The notes: a model not told the origin generated them from the sequence alone. A DNA stretch of 59,685 bases from RGUW01 sp049421025 (GCA_049421025.1 JBMSMG010000002.1:1-59685), one strand, 5' to 3'. Positions 19,399 to 27,792 are shown, numbered from the stretch's first letter. Numbers and translations are program-made.

Positions 19399-19701
19399 TC
19401 AGCGAATGGGGTCGTGCAAGGTGACCAGCTTGGTGCCATCGGGGAAGACCGCCTCGATCTGCACCTCGTGGACCAGCTCGGGCACCCCCTGCATCACCTG
19501 CTCGCGGCTGAGCCAGGTGCTGCCCTCGGCCATGAGCTGGGCCACGCTTTTGCCGTCGCGAGCGCCCTCGAGCACCATGAAGCTCAGCCAGGCCACCGCC
19601 TCGGGGTGATTGAGCTTGAGGCCCCGTCCCAGGCGGCGCTCGGCCAACAGCGCTGCCGTCACGATCAGCAGCTTGTCCTTTTCTTGGGGGCTCAGATGCA
19701 T
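19399..19701 (-). CDS. ureA: Urease subunit gamma
   Basis: A 100-residue structural subunit of urease. Signature stretches are MHLSPQEKDKLLIVTAALLA at the start, GLKLNHPEAVAWLSFMVLEG, and VPELVHEVQIEAVFPDGTKL near the C-terminus. The ATG overlaps the 3' end of ureD by 10 bp, so translation of the two is probably coupled. Confidence 0.97.
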   Translation of the reverse strand: MHLSPQEKDKLLIVTAALLAERRLGRGLKLNHPEAVAWLSFMVLEGARDGKSVAQLMAEGSTWLSREQVMQGVPELVHEVQIEAVFPDGTKLVTLHDPIR

Positions 19702-20633
19702 GGCTTCACTGTGGCAGCGGCCAGCTCGATCGGTGGTTCAGCCTGAACCGCGCTGGTGGCCCAGGGCTGCTCCTGAAAGGGCCACACCCGCGGCAGCTCG
19801 GGTCGCGCCAGGCCCTGCAGCTGCCTCAGCAGGGCCCAGATGCGGCTGAACCAAAAGCGTGCCGCTTGGCTCGATGGGCCGCGGTAGCGGGCGATCAGCC
19901 CCTGGTTCAAGGGGCCGCAGGCCATGGTTCCGGCAAGGCCTGCGCGTGCGCTGCGGCAGTGCTCTAGCAGTGCGGCCATGACCGTGGCGTCGAGGGGTTG
20001 GGGCGCCGCCCACACCAACGAGCCGAACACCGGTTCGCCCGCCATGCCGTGGGTGCTGCCGAGGGCCTCACCCCCGAGCTCGAGCCGGTCGACCAGTTCG
20101 AAGCGCTCAGCGGCATCGCGCTGACGCCGAATCTCAAGTGCTGAGCGCCAGCGGCCGGCGCCCAGAGCTTCACCGGCTGCGGTGCGGCCCAGGCGCACCA
20201 CCTCGGCCCCCAAAAAGGCAGCATCGGCGGCCAGGTTGACCTGAACCGTCTGCTCAAACAGGGCCCCTGCGTAGAGCACCAACTCCTGCGGCAGCCATTC
20301 GAGGTTGCTGCCCGGCTCAAGCGTGAGCACAACCTGTTGGCGGGCCCACTGGCCGTCTGGGTGCAAGCGCGAGCGGCCCACGCTGCCGTAGGCCTTTTGG
20401 GCGGCCACGGTGGTGATCAGGGCGCGGCTCTTGGGTCCGGCGGCAATGTCAAAACAGAGCTGGTCGCCGCCCACCAGCCCACCGGCGGTGTGCAGCAAGG
20501 GCAACTCGCAATGGCCGCTGGTCTGGCTAAAGCAGCGCTGCAGTTTCAGCGGCGCACTCGCCTGACCCTGGAGGACGGTGCGCTCTCCGACGCGGCTGAA
20601 CCGCAGGCAGGCTTGGCTGCTCCAGTTCTCCAG
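19692..20633 (-). CDS. ureD: Urease accessory protein UreD, with a non-canonical start
   Basis: UreD (UreH) acts with UreF and UreG to insert nickel into urease. Homology begins well upstream of the first conventional start codon. From about 20630 the frame reads LENWSSQACLRFSRVGERT and VLQGQASAPLKLQRCFSQTS before HTAGGLVGGDQL, all typical UreD N-terminal sequence. Between the upstream stop (20751-20753) and 20504 this frame has no ATG, GTG or TTG. I therefore propose CTG at 20633, with AGGA five bp ahead; ATC at 20639 is an alternative. That gives about 313 residues, normal for UreD. A sequencing error at the start codon is also possible. The gene leads ureDABC and is divergent from ureE. 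Confidence 0.85.
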   Translation of the reverse strand: MENWSSQACLRFSRVGERTVLQGQASAPLKLQRCFSQTSGHCELPLLHTAGGLVGGDQLCFDIAAGPKSRALITTVAAQKAYGSVGRSRLHPDGQWARQQVVLTLEPGSNLEWLPQELVLYAGALFEQTVQVNLAADAAFLGAEVVRLGRTAAGEALGAGRWRSALEIRRQRDAAERFELVDRLELGGEALGSTHGMAGEPVFGSLVWAAPQPLDATVMAALLEHCRSARAGLAGTMACGPLNQGLIARYRGPSSQAARFWFSRIWALLRQLQGLARPELPRVWPFQEQPWATSAVQAEPPIELAAATVKPCI

Positions 20634-20668
20634 TGCGATCCTGCAGGAGGTGTCTCCACTTTGCTGCA

Positions 20669-21142
20669 GTGGCCTCGGTGGTGCTGGTGGATCGATTGCG
20701 GGCGCCGGTGACGCTGCCGGGCACTGCCATGCGGCGCTTGCAGCTGTCGCTCAGTGCCGAGCAGCGCACCAGCCTGCGGGGACACCGCCACAGTTGCTGC
20801 GGGACTGATTTGGTCCTGCAATTGCCCCGCGGTGATGCGCTGCAGCCCGGCGACTGGTTGCTCAGCGATGACGCCTCTGTTGCTGTTGAGGTGGTGGCGG
20901 CACCCGAGCAGTTGCTGCGGGTCTGTGCCGCCGATCCGCTGGCGTTGCTGCAGGCGGCCTATCACCTCGGCAATCGCCACGTGGCCCTCGAGCTGCATGA
21001 CGATCACCTGCTGCTGCAGGCCGACAGCGTGCTGCAGGATCTGTTGCAGCACCGGGGCCTGCAGGTGCACGCCCTTGAGGCGCCGTTTCTGCCCGAAGCC
21101 GGTGCCTATGCCGCCCAAGGAGGCCATGGCCACCACCACTGA
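20669..21142 (+). CDS. ureE: Urease accessory protein UreE (nickel metallochaperone)
   Basis: A 157-residue nickel chaperone that delivers Ni to the UreDFG-urease complex. It has the N-terminal peptide-binding-like domain (RRLQLSLSAEQRTSLRGHRH), a metal-binding domain (AYHLGNRHVALELHDDHLLL, with LGNRH typical of UreE) and a His-rich C-terminus ending GHGHHH. The GTG at 20669 is the most plausible start and gives MASVVLVDRLRAP; AGGAGG lies 18 bp upstream, further than usual. It overlaps ureF by 17 bp. Confidence 0.92.
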   Translation: MASVVLVDRLRAPVTLPGTAMRRLQLSLSAEQRTSLRGHRHSCCGTDLVLQLPRGDALQPGDWLLSDDASVAVEVVAAPEQLLRVCAADPLALLQAAYHLGNRHVALELHDDHLLLQADSVLQDLLQHRGLQVHALEAPFLPEAGAYAAQGGHGHHH

Positions 21143-21848
21143 CGCGGCGGCTGAGCCGGCGCTGCTGCGGCTGCTGCAACTGGTCAGTCCGGCGCTGCCG
21201 GTGGGGGCGTTCAGCTATTCCGAAGGCCTTGAAGTGCTGCAGCAGGCGGGCTCGCTGGGCTCCGCCTCAGCACTCAAGCAATGGTTGATCGCTGAGCTCG
21301 AGCGCGGTGCTGTGGCCATTGAGGCCGCGGCCCTCGCCGAGCTGATGGCCCTGATCAAGCGGTTGCGCGCGGGCGATGACGCGGCGGCCCGGGCCTTGAT
21401 CACTCTCGATCGCTGGTTGCTGGCCCAGCGTGAAGCCGCTGAAGTGCGCGCCCAGCAGCGCCAGATGGGCCAGTCATTGCTGCAGTTGCTGGGCGATCTG
21501 CAGGGGCCGTTGCTGCCGCAGCCCATGGCCACCACTGTTGAGCTAGAAGCCTTGAGCTGGCCGGCCGCCTTTGCCTGGGCCGGGGTGTGCAGCGAGCTGG
21601 CCTCACCCCAGCTCGAGCAGGCCTATCTCTATGGCTGGAGTGCCAATCAGATCAGTGCGGCTGTGCGCCTGGTGCCGCTTGGCCCCACCGAGGGGCAGCG
21701 GCTGCAGTGGCAGCTGGCACCGCTGCTGTTGCAGCGCGCCATGGCGCTGTCTGGGGCCGATCCCCGCGGGCTCTGGAACGCTGGGGTGGGGGCTGGCTTG
21801 GCCCAGCTTCAGCACGCCGAGCTTTATTCGCGCTTGTTTCGCAGCTGA
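21126..21848 (+). CDS. ureF: Urease accessory protein UreF
   Basis: A 240-residue, mostly helical protein that bridges UreD and UreG in urease maturation. Signatures are LLQLVSPALPVGAFSYSEGL near the start, RWLLAQREAAEVRAQQRQMG in the middle and YLYGWSANQISAAVRLVPLG toward the end. I took ATG 21126 (MATTTDAAAEPALL). ATG 21108 is in frame with AAGGAGG between the two, so either could serve. The last 25 bp overlap the convergent MlaD-like gene. Confidence 0.94.
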   Translation: MATTTDAAAEPALLRLLQLVSPALPVGAFSYSEGLEVLQQAGSLGSASALKQWLIAELERGAVAIEAAALAELMALIKRLRAGDDAAARALITLDRWLLAQREAAEVRAQQRQMGQSLLQLLGDLQGPLLPQPMATTVELEALSWPAAFAWAGVCSELASPQLEQAYLYGWSANQISAAVRLVPLGPTEGQRLQWQLAPLLLQRAMALSGADPRGLWNAGVGAGLAQLQHAELYSRLFRS

Positions 21849-22648
21849 TCCCCGTTGCCGGGCTGCGGGGCGCTGGTTGGTTGCAGCAGCTGCATCAGCC
21901 AGCTGCGGCTGATGGTCTGCAGCAGGGCGTTGCTGCTGCGGGCCAAGTCCTGAATGTCGTTCAGGGTGCTCTGCACTGAGCTCAGCGTGCGCTCCAGGTT
22001 GTCGGCTGCAGCACCCACCCGGCCCTGCAGATTGCCGGAGTTGCCGACCAGTTCGCGCTCGACGCTGCCAGCCAGGCGCTGTCCGCTGATCAGGGTCTGG
22101 TCAAGCTGGTCAAGCGAGCGCGGCAAGCGTTGATCCACCAGGGTCGCGGTGCTGGTGATCACCTTCTCCAGCGGCACCCGGTTGGCGGCCAGCTTGCGGA
22201 CCAGCACCGCCAGGCTGGGGCTCGCTTCGTAGCCAATGGTGCGCATCTCAGCGCCGTGTGCTGCTGGTGCGGCATCGCTCACATCTGGATTGATGGCGAT
22301 GTAGGCCTTATCAAGCAGGTTGTCCTGGGCCAGGGTGGCCCGGCTACGCCGGCCGATCATGTGGGCCTGCTCGGCTCCCACGCTCAAGCTGACCTGCACG
22401 TGGGCGTTGTTCAGCAGGCGCACCTGTCGCACCCGGCCCACCGGGTAGCCCGCGATCATGACCTGCATGCCAGGGCTGATGCCGGCACCATTGCTGGTTT
22501 CAAAGCGCAATTGGATGTTGTTGCTCCACCAGTTGCGGGGTGCCCCCATGCCGAGCACGATCAGCCCACCCAGCAGTGCGCTGCCGCCCAGCAGGCTGAG
22601 GCGCTCAGGATTGAACGGTCTTCGCCGGTGACGTTGAGCGGATCCCAT
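21824..22648 (-). CDS. MlaD/Mce domain lipid-transport protein
   Basis: A 274-residue protein with one N-terminal membrane helix (about residues 18-36, LSLLGGSALLGGLIVLGMG). One MlaD/Mce domain follows (IQLRFETSNGAGISPGMQVM, then AGYPVGRVRQVRLL), with a long helical C-terminal tail. MlaD-type subunits hold lipids for an ABC transporter between inner and outer membranes; cyanobacterial and chloroplast (TGD2) relatives do the same. The permease gene is 3 bp upstream. No MlaF-type ATPase is next to them. The pair sits unexpectedly inside the urease cluster, between ureF and ureG. Confidence 0.88.
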   Translation of the reverse strand: MGSAQRHRRRPFNPERLSLLGGSALLGGLIVLGMGAPRNWWSNNIQLRFETSNGAGISPGMQVMIAGYPVGRVRQVRLLNNAHVQVSLSVGAEQAHMIGRRSRATLAQDNLLDKAYIAINPDVSDAAPAAHGAEMRTIGYEASPSLAVLVRKLAANRVPLEKVITSTATLVDQRLPRSLDQLDQTLISGQRLAGSVERELVGNSGNLQGRVGAAADNLERTLSSVQSTLNDIQDLARSSNALLQTISRSWLMQLLQPTSAPQPGNGDQLRNKRE

Positions 22649-22651
22649 GGC

Positions 22652-23278
22652 TCAACCTCCCAGGTTGTTGATGATCGATTCGACGGTCAGCGCCCACAGC
22701 AGATCGAGCCCCAGCACCACGGCCAGGGTCATCGAAATCGCCCGTGACAGACCCGTGGTTTGGCTGAAGCCTTGCAGCTCAGCCCGCGCGCCCTGCTGCA
22801 GCGCGATCCACAAGGTCGCCAGGGCAAACAGCACGGTTTTGAGCAGGCTGAAGGTCAGCATGCGCGGGTTCAGGCCACCCAGCAGCAAGAGCAGATCGCT
22901 GATGCTGTCGAGTTCGGGCCTGGTGGCCATCGCCGCCAGCATCGCCGCTGCCAGCACATAGGGCACCAGGGCCATCATGTTGAGGCTCAAAGGCCAGGCC
23001 ACCTGAAGCCACAGCTGGCGCCGCCAGCGCGGATGCCGCCCAGCCAGCCTTGCCCCTTGTCTGACCATGCGCGGCCCTTCGCGCAACAGCAGCAGCAGGC
23101 TGATCAGCAGTGGTGCAGTCAGCAGTGTGGTTTGAACAGCCACGTCTTGCACGTCGATCGACGCGACCTGATCGAGCGGCTCGGCCAGCAGCTGGATCAG
23201 GCCCATGCAGATCGATGCACCCCCCAGAGCGGCCAGGGCGGTGCCGCCCAGATCGAGCCGACCCAGCTGTTGCGCCAT
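22652..23278 (-). CDS. MlaE-family permease
   Basis: A 208-residue membrane protein of the MlaE/TGD1 permease family with about five hydrophobic segments. Conserved parts are LDQVASIDVQDVAVQTTLL near the first cytoplasmic region, LNMMALVPYVLAAAMLAAM, and LLKTVLFALATLWIALQQGA. It should pair with the MlaD protein downstream and an ATPase encoded elsewhere to move phospholipids or other hydrophobic compounds. I chose ATG 23278; an upstream frame adds 17 residues. It is divergent from ureG across 64 bp. Confidence 0.85.
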   Translation of the reverse strand: MAQQLGRLDLGGTALAALGGASICMGLIQLLAEPLDQVASIDVQDVAVQTTLLTAPLLISLLLLLREGPRMVRQGARLAGRHPRWRRQLWLQVAWPLSLNMMALVPYVLAAAMLAAMATRPELDSISDLLLLLGGLNPRMLTFSLLKTVLFALATLWIALQQGARAELQGFSQTTGLSRAISMTLAVVLGLDLLWALTVESIINNLGG

Positions 23279-23342
23279 TGCCGCGTGAACCGTTGGCGTC
23301 AGGATGGCAGGACGGAGTTGCCATCGCACGAGAGTTGCCGCA

Positions 23343-23945
23343 ATGAGTCGTTTGCGTGTGGGCGTGGCTGGCCCGGTGGGCTCGGGTAAAACCGCACTGG
23401 TCGAAGTCCTCTGCCGGCGCTTGCGCGAGCGTCTTCAGCTGGCAGTCGTGACCAACGACATCTACACCCAAGAAGATGCTCAGTTCCTCACTCGGGCTGG
23501 GGCACTTGAGCCTGAGCGCATCCGCGGGGTGGAGACCGGCGGCTGCCCCCATACCGCCATTCGCGAAGACTGCTCAATCAACCGGGCGGCGGTGGCCGAG
23601 CTCGAGACCGCCTTCCCGGATCTGGACCTGGTGCTGGTCGAGAGCGGCGGCGACAACCTCGCAGCCAGCTTCAGCCCTGAGCTTGTCGATCTGTGCATCT
23701 ATGTGATTGATGTCGCCGCCGGCGACAAAATCCCGCGCAAGGGCGGCCCAGGCATCACACGCTCGGACCTGCTGGTGATCAACAAGATTGATCTGGCGCC
23801 GATGGTGGGGGCCAGCCTGACGGTGATGCAGGCCGACACCGAGCGCATGCGCGGCGGCCGGCCCTGGTGCTTCACCAACATTCGCAGCGGTGAAGGGGTG
23901 CAGCAGGTGGAGGCATTTCTGCTGGCTCAGTTGCCCAATCGGTAG
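23343..23945 (+). CDS. ureG: Urease accessory protein UreG (GTPase)
   Basis: A 200-residue SIMIBI-class GTPase that powers nickel insertion into urease. Near the start is the P-loop GPVGSGKTALVEVLCRRL. TNDIYTQEDAQFLTR and the nickel-binding CPH motif (VETGGCPHTAIREDCSINRA) follow, then LVESGGDNLAASFSPEL and LLVINKIDLAPMVGASL. It is separated from ureEF by the minus-strand mlaED pair. It is followed at once by the NtcA-type promoter region of urtA, and the TAG stop is at 23943-23945. Confidence 0.97.
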   Translation: MSRLRVGVAGPVGSGKTALVEVLCRRLRERLQLAVVTNDIYTQEDAQFLTRAGALEPERIRGVETGGCPHTAIREDCSINRAAVAELETAFPDLDLVLVESGGDNLAASFSPELVDLCIYVIDVAAGDKIPRKGGPGITRSDLLVINKIDLAPMVGASLTVMQADTERMRGGRPWCFTNIRSGEGVQQVEAFLLAQLPNR

Positions 23946-24024
23946 CCAAAGACACAGCGCACAGTCTGCATGCGCTGTCGTCAGATCGATTGCGGCGCAA
24001 GCGCTCTGGCGGGTTGCTCAAAGC

Positions 24025-24067
24025 GTGCCTGTTGCTACATAGCGCGGTTCGGGGTGCTCGATACGGT
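24025..24067 (+). promoter_or_regulatory. NtcA-type promoter of the urt operon
   Basis: GTG-N8-TAC at 24025-24038 matches the NtcA box (GTA-N8-TAC) with one change. A -10 element TACGGT (TA-N3-T) lies at 24062-24067, 23 bp downstream; NtcA-activated promoters typically space these by about 22 bp. It sits about 48 bp upstream of the urtA ATG. urt operons are NtcA-activated in other cyanobacteria. A weaker GT-N10-AC match at 23942-23955 lacks a -10 at the right distance. Confidence 0.7.
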
Positions 24068-24114
24068 CCGCCCACCGCTGCGAGGCGGCAGCTCCATCTG
24101 TGCTCAAACAACCC

Positions 24115-25407
24115 ATGACATTTCCCCTGAAGCGGAAGTCGGTTCTGCCCTTGCTCGGCGGTGCCACCCTGCTGGCCACCTCCATCTCTCTGGTCGCCTG
24201 CGGTGGCGGCGATCAGGCCGGCGGCAAGTTTGACGGCGAAGTGAAGGTCGGCATCCTTCATTCGCGCTCCGGCACCATGGCCATCTCCGAGAACACGGTG
24301 GCCGAAGCCGAGTTGATGGCCATCGATGAGATCAATGCCAAAGGCGGCATCACCATCGACGGCAAAAAGCTCAAGATCGTCCCTGTCGAAGAGGACGGTG
24401 CTTCTGATTGGCCCACCTTCGCTGAAAAGGCCAAAAAGCTGATCGATCAGGACCAGGTGGCCGTGGTCTTCGGTGGCTGGACCTCAGCCAGCCGCAAGGC
24501 CATGCTGCCGGTGTTTGAAGCCAAGGATCACTTCCTCTTCTACCCGATTCAGTACGAGGGTCAGGAGTGCTCCAAGAACATCTTCTACAGCGGTGCGGCC
24601 CCCAACCAGCAGGCTGAACCCGCCGTGGACTGGCTGCTGCAGAACAAAGGCAAAGACTTCTTCCTGGTCGGTTCGGATTACGTCTATCCGCGTACCGCCA
24701 ACACGATCATGAAGGAGCAGCTCAAGGCGAGCGGCGGCAAGGTCGTGGGTGAGGACTACCTGCCTCTGGGTAACACCGAGGTGGCGCCGATCATCGCCAA
24801 GATCAAGCAGGCTCTGCCCAAAGGCGGTGTGATCGTCAACACCCTCAACGGCGATAGCAACGTGGCCTTCTTCAAGCAGATGAAGGCTGCTGGCATCACC
24901 CCGGCTAACGGCTACTCGATCATGAGTTTCTCGATCGCCGAAGAGGAGATCGCTGCCATTGGTCCTGAGTATCTTGAAGGCACCTATGCCGCCTGGAACT
25001 TCTTCCAGAGTCTCGATACCCCCGCATCCAAGGAGTTCACCAAGAACTTCAAGGCCAAGTACGGCGACAAGCGCGTCACCAATGACCCTGCTGAAGCCGC
25101 TTACATGATGGTCTACCTGTGGGCAGCTGCGGCTGAAAAGGCCAACAGCGTTGATGACAACAAGGTGCGCGAAGCCCTGATCGGCGTCACCTTTGACGCC
25201 CCTGAGGGCAAGGTCACGGTCATGCCCAACCACCACGTCGATAAGCGCGTGCTGATCGGTGAGGTGCAGAAGGACGGCATGTTCAAGATCCTTCAGGACA
25301 AGGGCTTCGTGAAGCCTGTGGCCTGGAATCAGTACGTTCCTGAGACCAAGGGTTACACCTGTGACTGGACGCAGAAGCGTCCTGATGCCGGCAAGTTCAA
25401 GATGTGA
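24115..25407 (+). CDS. urtA: Urea ABC transporter, substrate-binding lipoprotein
   Basis: A 430-residue periplasmic urea-binding protein of the Leu/Ile/Val-type family. A lipoprotein signal ends in the lipobox LVACGGG (Cys near residue 26). KVGILHSRSGTMAISENTV, VVFGGWTSASRKAMLPVFE and FFLVGSDYVYPRTANTIMKE follow, all typical of UrtA. It captures urea or short amides and hands it to UrtBC. ATG 24115 was chosen; an in-frame GTG at 24100 is possible. There is no clear SD. It is first in urtABCDE, next to the urease cluster, and is followed by a hairpin that probably limits readthrough. Confidence 0.97.
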   Translation: MTFPLKRKSVLPLLGGATLLATSISLVACGGGDQAGGKFDGEVKVGILHSRSGTMAISENTVAEAELMAIDEINAKGGITIDGKKLKIVPVEEDGASDWPTFAEKAKKLIDQDQVAVVFGGWTSASRKAMLPVFEAKDHFLFYPIQYEGQECSKNIFYSGAAPNQQAEPAVDWLLQNKGKDFFLVGSDYVYPRTANTIMKEQLKASGGKVVGEDYLPLGNTEVAPIIAKIKQALPKGGVIVNTLNGDSNVAFFKQMKAAGITPANGYSIMSFSIAEEEIAAIGPEYLEGTYAAWNFFQSLDTPASKEFTKNFKAKYGDKRVTNDPAEAAYMMVYLWAAAAEKANSVDDNKVREALIGVTFDAPEGKVTVMPNHHVDKRVLIGEVQKDGMFKILQDKGFVKPVAWNQYVPETKGYTCDWTQKRPDAGKFKM

Positions 25408-25442
25408 TCGAAGGCCATCTGGCCATTCGATCTGGTTGCTTC

Positions 25443-25468
25443 GGGGGGACAGGGTTCCCCCCTTTTTT
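25443..25468 (+). terminator. Attenuator-type terminator between urtA and urtB
   Basis: GGGGGGA (25443-25449) pairs with TCCCCCC (25456-25462) around a 6-base loop, followed by TTTTTT (25463-25468). This is a good intrinsic terminator 36 bp after urtA and 18 bp before urtB. Because urtB-E have no separate recognised promoter, it probably acts as a partial terminator that raises binding protein over permease. Confidence 0.75.
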
Positions 25469-25485
25469 CTCCTTTGCAGGTCCTG

Positions 25486-26643
25486 ATGGATCTTCTTTAC
25501 GACACGCTCTTTAACGGTCTGGCGATCGGCTCGGTGCTGGTGCTCGCAGCACTCGGCTTGGCCGTTGTCTTTGGCTTGATGGGTGTCATCAACATGGCCC
25601 ATGGCGAGTTGATGATGCTCGGTGCTTACACCACCTTTGTGGTGCAGAATTTGTTTAAAGATGGCCCTTTGGAGGCCGTTTTTCCCATCTACATCTTGGT
25701 GGCCATTCCGGCGGCCTTTGTGGTCAGCGGAGCGGCAGGATTGTTGCTTGAGAAAACGGTCATCCGCAGGCTCTACGGACGTCCTCTGGAAACCCTGTTG
25801 GCCACCTGGGGTGTCAGCTTGATTCTTCAGCAATTTGTGCGCTCGGTCAGCAGCGCCTTTGCCATCGGCCTGGTGTTGGCTGTGGTGTTGGCGCTGTTGA
25901 TTCCGCGCTTCACGCCAAAGCTGCTGTGGCAACAGCGCTGGACGCCCTTGCTCGGCGTGGGTACCTGGGTGGGGTCTGGCGCGATCGGCATCGGGGTTGC
26001 GTCGCTGCTGGGCGGTGTGCGCGTGCTTGATCAACCCTGGTTCAGTGCCCGCAATATCGATGTCACAGCGCCCCAGTGGCTGCGCGGATCGGTCGAGCTG
26101 GGGGCCTTGAACATGCCCACAGCCCGGTTGTTCATCATTGCCTTGACGGCTCTGGCCCTGGCTGCCGTCATCTGGTTTTTGCAGAAAAGTGTCTGGGGCG
26201 TGCGCATTCGCGCTGTCACCCAGAACCGCTCGATGAGCGATTGCCTGGGCATTCCGACGGAAACGGTCGACGCCTTGACCTTTCTGGTGGGTTCAGGTCT
26301 GGCCGGTGTGGCCGGTGTTGCCGTCACTTTGCTGGGTTCGGTGGGTCCCAACCTCGGCGGCAACTACATCGTCGACTGCTTCATGGTCGTGGTGCTGGGC
26401 GGTGTGGGCAAACTTGTCGGCACGGTTGTTGCGGCGCTGGGCATCGGGGTGCTCAGTTACATCGTTGGCTCAGGCTCGCTGCTGTTGGTCTGGCCGGCGA
26501 TGCCGGCTGGACTCAACGAACTGGTCACTTTCTTTGCCACCACATCGATGGCCAAGGTGCTGGTCTTTGCCTTGATCGTTGTCTTCCTGCAGTTCAGGCC
26601 ATCGGGCTTGTTCCCGCAGAAGGGCCGTCTGGTGGAGGCCTGA
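25486..26643 (+). CDS. urtB: Urea ABC transporter, permease UrtB
   Basis: A 385-residue inner-membrane permease of the LivH family with about nine hydrophobic segments. Characteristic stretches are LFNGLAIGSVLVLAALGLAV, GLMGVINMAHGELMMLGAYT and VWGVRIRAVTQNRSMSDCLG, the last being the EAA-like cytoplasmic loop. Most of the polypeptide is membrane spanning. ATG 25486 was chosen; TTG 25474 would add four residues. It is followed 3 bp later by urtC, so the permeases are probably made together. Confidence 0.97.
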   Translation: MDLLYDTLFNGLAIGSVLVLAALGLAVVFGLMGVINMAHGELMMLGAYTTFVVQNLFKDGPLEAVFPIYILVAIPAAFVVSGAAGLLLEKTVIRRLYGRPLETLLATWGVSLILQQFVRSVSSAFAIGLVLAVVLALLIPRFTPKLLWQQRWTPLLGVGTWVGSGAIGIGVASLLGGVRVLDQPWFSARNIDVTAPQWLRGSVELGALNMPTARLFIIALTALALAAVIWFLQKSVWGVRIRAVTQNRSMSDCLGIPTETVDALTFLVGSGLAGVAGVAVTLLGSVGPNLGGNYIVDCFMVVVLGGVGKLVGTVVAALGIGVLSYIVGSGSLLLVWPAMPAGLNELVTFFATTSMAKVLVFALIVVFLQFRPSGLFPQKGRLVEA

Positions 26644-26646
26644 GTG

Positions 26647-27792
26647 ATGGCTCAACGGATTGTTCATCCCGCCCTGCGCCGCGCCCTGCCTTGGCTGCTC
26701 ATCGCCATTGCTGCGCTGGTGTTGCCTGCGGTGCTGCCTCCATTTCGCCTGAATCTTCTGGGCCGTTTTCTGTCGCTTGGAATCGTCGCCTTAGGGATCG
26801 ATCTGATCTGGGGCTTCACCGGGCTGCTCAGCCTGGGTCAGGGCATCTTTTTTGCCCTGGGTGGCTATGCCCTGGGTATGCATCTGCAGCTCAGTTCATT
26901 GGCTGATGGTGAGCTGCCTGAGTTTTTCGGGCTCTATGGCGTCAAAGCGCTGCCCGCGTTCTGGCAGCCGTTCCATTCACCAGTGTTCACGCTTTTGTGC
27001 ATCTGGGTGCTGCCTGCACTGGTGGCCGGTGTGCTCGGCTTTTTGGTGTTTCGTAATCGCATCAAAGGGGTTTATTTCTCGATCCTGACCCAGGCGGCGC
27101 TACTGGTCTTTTTCAATTTCTTCAACGGCCAGCAAAAACTGATCAACGGCACCAACGGCCTCAAGACCGATACCGCTCGTGTTTTTGGTTTGCTGGTCGG
27201 CAGCGATGGCGCGCAGCGCGGGCTGTTTTGGTTGACGGTTGTGCTGGTCATCGGCAGCTGGTTTCTCTGCCGTTGGCTGACCCGCGGGCGCTTTGGCGAT
27301 GCCTTGATCGCCATTCGCGACGACGAGCCACGGTTGCGCTTTACCGGCTTCAACCCGACGGCCTACAAGACGCTGGTGTTTGCCGTTGCTGGTGCCATGG
27401 CCGGCATCAGCGGAGCGCTGTACACCGTGCAATCGGGCATCGTTTCACCCCAGTTCATGGCGGTGCCTTTTTCGATCGAAATGGTGATCTGGGTGGCGGT
27501 GGGGGGCCGCGGCACCCTCATCGGTGCTGTGCTTGGCGCCGTGGTGATCAACTTTGCCAAAAGTCTGGTCAGTGAAGCTCTGCCTGAAACCTGGTTGTTC
27601 ATTCAGGGAGCTTTATTCCTTTTGGTGGTGACAGCCCTGCCTGACGGGTTGGTGGGTTGGTGGCGCAGTGGTGGGCCCGCCCGGCTCGTCGGCATGGTCG
27701 CCGGTTCGCCCCGTACGGCGACGTATCCAGAGCTGGATCTTGATCCGGCTGTTGTGGCTGAGCGCCGTCAGCTTGAAGGAGGAGACACATGA
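26647..27792 (+). CDS. urtC: Urea ABC transporter, permease UrtC
   Basis: A 381-residue inner-membrane permease of the LivM family, partner of UrtB. Features are LGIDLIWGFTGLLSLGQGIF, VYFSILTQAALLVFFNFFNG and the cytoplasmic loop FGDALIAIRDDEPRLRFTGF. The C-terminal tail is hydrophilic. Its last codons overlap urtD by 4 bp (ATGA), consistent with coupled translation. Confidence 0.97.
   Translation: MAQRIVHPALRRALPWLLIAIAALVLPAVLPPFRLNLLGRFLSLGIVALGIDLIWGFTGLLSLGQGIFFALGGYALGMHLQLSSLADGELPEFFGLYGVKALPAFWQPFHSPVFTLLCIWVLPALVAGVLGFLVFRNRIKGVYFSILTQAALLVFFNFFNGQQKLINGTNGLKTDTARVFGLLVGSDGAQRGLFWLTVVLVIGSWFLCRWLTRGRFGDALIAIRDDEPRLRFTGFNPTAYKTLVFAVAGAMAGISGALYTVQSGIVSPQFMAVPFSIEMVIWVAVGGRGTLIGAVLGAVVINFAKSLVSEALPETWLFIQGALFLLVVTALPDGLVGWWRSGGPARLVGMVAGSPRTATYPELDLDPAVVAERRQLEGGDT

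Noticed and set aside
23942..23955. A second NtcA-like site (GT-N10-AC) at the ureG stop
   Set aside because: It lacks the TAC half-site and there is no TA-N3-T element at the right distance; the site at 24025 fits far better.
24484..26034. A 516-residue open frame on the minus strand across urtA and urtB
   Set aside because: It is antisense to two clear genes and has the His/Asp/Gln-rich composition typical of reverse frames in GC-rich coding DNA.
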